64,000 nt of DNA from NCBI RefSeq assembly GCF_036346105.1, contig NZ_CP107811.1, positions 868,001 to 932,000 of the forward strand. The letters are read 5' to 3'. Positions 61,989 to 64,000 of this stretch are shown here, in pieces. Under the pieces are notes generated by a model, which saw only the letters and a list, made by a program, of their open reading frames with translations, was not told the DNA's origin and searched no databases. Every line of letters starts with the position of its first letter. Within the stretch, counting starts at the first letter, position 1. The translations under genes were made by a program, and so were the position numbers. This DNA comes from Streptomyces sp. NBC_00539 (lineage in GTDB: Bacteria > Actinomycetota > Actinomycetes > Streptomycetales > Streptomycetaceae).

Positions 61989-63620
61989 CTACGACAGCTT
62001 GTCCGCGAGGGCCTGGAAGGCGGTCCAGGACAGCTGCGGGGGCCGGGGGTCCCAGACCTTCTGCGACAGGGCCGCCAGCGGCATTCGTATGCCGTCGGCC
62101 ACCTGGGCCTGGGTCTGGGCGCCGGACAGGTCGCACCACACGGCGAGCCGGGCGCCGAGCACCTGCGGCCCGTACCGCGCGGGCACCGCGGTGGTGCCGC
62201 GCAGTACCAGCGGGGTCCACTGCTCGTAGATGCGGCGGCCGGTCGGGTACGTGAACTGGTTCGGCTGGCCGAGCACGTAGTACAGGTACTCGTCGTTGAG
62301 GTTGACCACCTTGCGGCCGGCCTGCAAGTAGGCCAGCGGCGGCCGGGCGCCGTTCTCCTTGCCCGTCCAGTACTCGGCTTGGAGGTCGGGGGCGGCCGCG
62401 ACCACTCCCCCGGCGAAGAAGCCGTCGTTCCAGGCCTTGAGCGCCTTGCCGGAGGGGCGCACGACGGCGGCCCGGTCGTTGAGCCAGCCCGTCGCCAGGT
62501 CCTGCACGCGGGCGCTCGGGCCGTAGCGCTGCCGCGCCGCGGTGGCGAGCTGCGGGAACGAGGCCTGCGGATCGGGGACGACCAGTGCCTGGTATTCGTC
62601 GGCGCCCAGGTGCCAGGCCCCGCCGGGGAACAGCGGCAGGTACTCGCGCAGCAGTTCGTCGACCAGTTTCGCGGACGCCGGGTTCGCTATGTCGACGGCG
62701 CCCTTGACGGCCCGGCCCCGTACGTCACGCAGCTGGAGTGAGGGGTGGGCGCGCAGCACCGCTCCGAGGTGGCCGGGCGAGTCGATCTCCGGGACCACGG
62801 TGATGTGCCGGCTCGCGGCCAGCGCCGTGATGCGGCGTACCTCGGCCTTCGTCAGGTGGGGGTCGGAGACGATCTCCGGGTGGGTGTCGGACTGGATCCG
62901 GAAGGCCTGGTCGTCGGAGAAGTGCAGGCCGAGCTGGTTGAGCTTGAGGTCACCCATCTCGCGGAGCCTGGCCTCGATCCAGTCGGGGGTGAAGTTCTTG
63001 CGGGCTATGTCGAGGTTGAGGCCGCGCTGGGGCCGGTCGGGGGCGTCGCGGACGGTGCCTTCGGGTGCCGAACCGGCAGTGCGTATCTCCTGCTTGAGGG
63101 TGCGGGTCCCGTAGAACACACCCGCCTCGTCAGGGCCGCTGATCTTGACCCGGCCGCCCTGGACGGTGAGGGTGTACGACTCCGGTTTCCCGGAGGGGGC
63201 CGCTTCCAGGGCGAGTTGTACGTCGCCGGTGCGCGGGGCGGCGGACTCCGCGAAGCCGAGGCCGAGTTCGCCGGCGAGGAGCCGGGCCTCGTCGGTGAGG
63301 GCCGTGCGGTCGGCGGGCGCGATGACCACGCGGGCGCCGGAGGCGGGCTTCCAGCCGGGTCCGCGGGCCGGGGCGTGTTCCCGTACGGCGGGGATGACGC
63401 GGGGGGTGGTGGAGAGCGGATGGGACGGGGTGGGCGTCGGGGTCGCGGAAGCGGGCGCCGCCGTGGAGGCCCCGGAGGTGGCGGCCGCGCGCGGGGACGG
63501 GGCAGCGCCGGCCTCGCCCCCGCCGCCCGCACATCCGGGAACGGCGAGGCCGACCAGCGCGGCGACCGTTGCCGTCGCGATGGCGTGGACCTTCCTGGAT
63601 TGCCTGGTCTCTCGCATCAT
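61989..63620 (-). CDS. Secreted beta-N-acetylhexosaminidase (GH20), lipoprotein
   Basis: 543 residues. The signal peptide ends in a lipobox-like VPGC. A Thr/Pro/Ala linker, a GH20b N-terminal domain (VKISGPDEAGVFYGTRTLKQ) and the GH20 barrel (RGLNLDIARKNF, VVPEIDSPGH) follow, with the catalytic Asp341-Glu342 pair in HLGADEYQ. It uses substrate-assisted hydrolysis to remove terminal GlcNAc/GalNAc, for example from chitin fragments or N-glycans. Two adjacent ATGs (63620, 63617) are possible starts. Confidence 0.93.
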   Translation of the reverse strand: MMRETRQSRKVHAIATATVAALVGLAVPGCAGGGGEAGAAPSPRAAATSGASTAAPASATPTPTPSHPLSTTPRVIPAVREHAPARGPGWKPASGARVVIAPADRTALTDEARLLAGELGLGFAESAAPRTGDVQLALEAAPSGKPESYTLTVQGGRVKISGPDEAGVFYGTRTLKQEIRTAGSAPEGTVRDAPDRPQRGLNLDIARKNFTPDWIEARLREMGDLKLNQLGLHFSDDQAFRIQSDTHPEIVSDPHLTKAEVRRITALAASRHITVVPEIDSPGHLGAVLRAHPSLQLRDVRGRAVKGAVDIANPASAKLVDELLREYLPLFPGGAWHLGADEYQALVVPDPQASFPQLATAARQRYGPSARVQDLATGWLNDRAAVVRPSGKALKAWNDGFFAGGVVAAAPDLQAEYWTGKENGARPPLAYLQAGRKVVNLNDEYLYYVLGQPNQFTYPTGRRIYEQWTPLVLRGTTAVPARYGPQVLGARLAVWCDLSGAQTQAQVADGIRMPLAALSQKVWDPRPPQLSWTAFQALADKLS

Positions 63621-63684
63621 GCACCGTTTTTCCCCGTACCAACGTGGCACGGGGAACGGTGCGGCGCGAGCGGGAGGGCCCCTC

Positions 63685-64000
63685 TCACACGAGCGCGGCG
63701 AGTGCGGTGGCGGCGCATTCGTGGTCCTGGGCGGGGGCTCCGCCGCCGACACCGACGGCCCCTACGAGGCGGCCCTCGCGGTGGACGGGCAGTCCGCCGG
63801 CGATGAACAGCAGCGGCCGGTCCAGGGCGGTGGGCAGGGTGTGGAAGGGGCCGCCGGGCAGGACGGCCTCGGTGAGGCCGGCGGTCGGCGCGTTCAGCTG
63901 GAGGGCGGTGTAAGCCTTGCGGGTGCTGGTCTCGCCGGAGATCAGGACGGCCCGGTCGTCGCGGCGGAAGGCCAGCGGGTGGCCGCCCGCGTCGAGGACG
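63685..64000 (-). CDS. GlcG/HbpS-family heme-binding protein, 5' part cut off by window edge
   Basis: The visible C-terminal 104 residues show VLDAGGHPLAFRRDD, STRKAYTALQLNAPT, FIAGGLPVHREGRLVGAVGVGG and a closing His/Cys segment, the conserved pattern of the GlcG/HbpS (DUF336) family. Streptomyces HbpS is an extracellular heme- and iron-sensing protein working with SenS/SenR; other members are cytoplasmic and of unknown role. Whether this copy has a signal peptide cannot be seen, since the start lies outside the window. Confidence 0.88.
   Translation of the reverse strand, partial: VLDAGGHPLAFRRDDRAVLISGETSTRKAYTALQLNAPTAGLTEAVLPGGPFHTLPTALDRPLLFIAGGLPVHREGRLVGAVGVGGGAPAQDHECAATALAALV

Overview
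The window is a high-GC stretch of an actinobacterial chromosome, almost certainly Streptomyces or a close relative. It carries a chaplin gene, two tyrosinase operons with their MelC1-type copper helper genes, a mycothiol-dependent formaldehyde dehydrogenase, many Tat-exported proteins, frequent GTG starts with 4-base GTGA/ATGA overlaps, and a single TTA codon. No IS element, prophage, CRISPR array or rRNA is visible. The only RNA gene is a tRNA-Trp. The region reads as an ordinary but secretion-rich and catabolism-rich chromosome arm.

Layout. (1) 0.4-8.2 kb: a LacI-controlled sugar cluster. It has two divergent transcription units, two identical operator cores, a Gfo/Idh/MocA dehydrogenase, a DUF993 aldolase-like enzyme and two TIM-barrel isomerase-like proteins, and is followed by a PL8 polysaccharide lyase. 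(2) 8.4-15.5 kb: a dimethylformamidase-like Tat lipoprotein, tRNA-Trp, a secreted cholesterol oxidase behind a KstR-like box, an AhpD-like/DapB-like pair, and a KDG kinase/KDPG aldolase pair. (3) 15.7-21.6 kb: an ECF sigma factor fused through a membrane segment to an extracellular CAP domain, a helicase with four helicase-associated repeats, and glutamate decarboxylase. (4) 21.8-29 kb: melC1-melC2, a CitA/DcuS-type two-component system whose regulator holds the TTA codon, the divergent dicarboxylate carrier, and a subtilisin-like protease.

(5) 29-39.2 kb: an FhuF-like [2Fe-2S] protein, two MFS carriers, hydrolases, a GNAT acetyltransferase, a beta-propeller lipid-anchor or membrane protein, a secreted phosphoesterase, and a membrane-anchored alpha/beta hydrolase with a long Gln/Tyr/Gly-rich tail. 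(6) 39.3-41.4 kb: surface and pigment genes (small secreted protein, chaplin, second tyrosinase operon). (7) 41.5-50 kb: acyl-CoA and aldehyde metabolism. It contains a two-subunit acyl-CoA dehydrogenase, quinone oxidoreductase, 2,4-dienoyl-CoA reductase, enoyl-CoA hydratase, PIG-L deacetylase and MscR. Palindromic operators sit before two of the units. (8) 50-64 kb: a LysR/DHDPS-family divergent pair, a LysM-transglycosylase, a PNGase A-like amidase, a RraA-like protein, a TetR-controlled PAP2/DMT membrane-lipid module with an array of five 16-bp operator units, TerD, an orphan solute-binding lipoprotein, a secreted endonuclease, a GH20 hexosaminidase and a GlcG/HbpS-type protein.

The most unusual items are the sigma-CAP fusion, the iterated TetR operator array, the KstR-like box in front of the cholesterol oxidase, the acyl-CoA dehydrogenase pair with one apparently non-catalytic subunit, the lone TTA codon in the dicarboxylate regulator, and the MelC1-like helper of the second tyrosinase, which has Phe at the key Tyr position. 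Functional statements come from reading motifs by eye; no database search was run.
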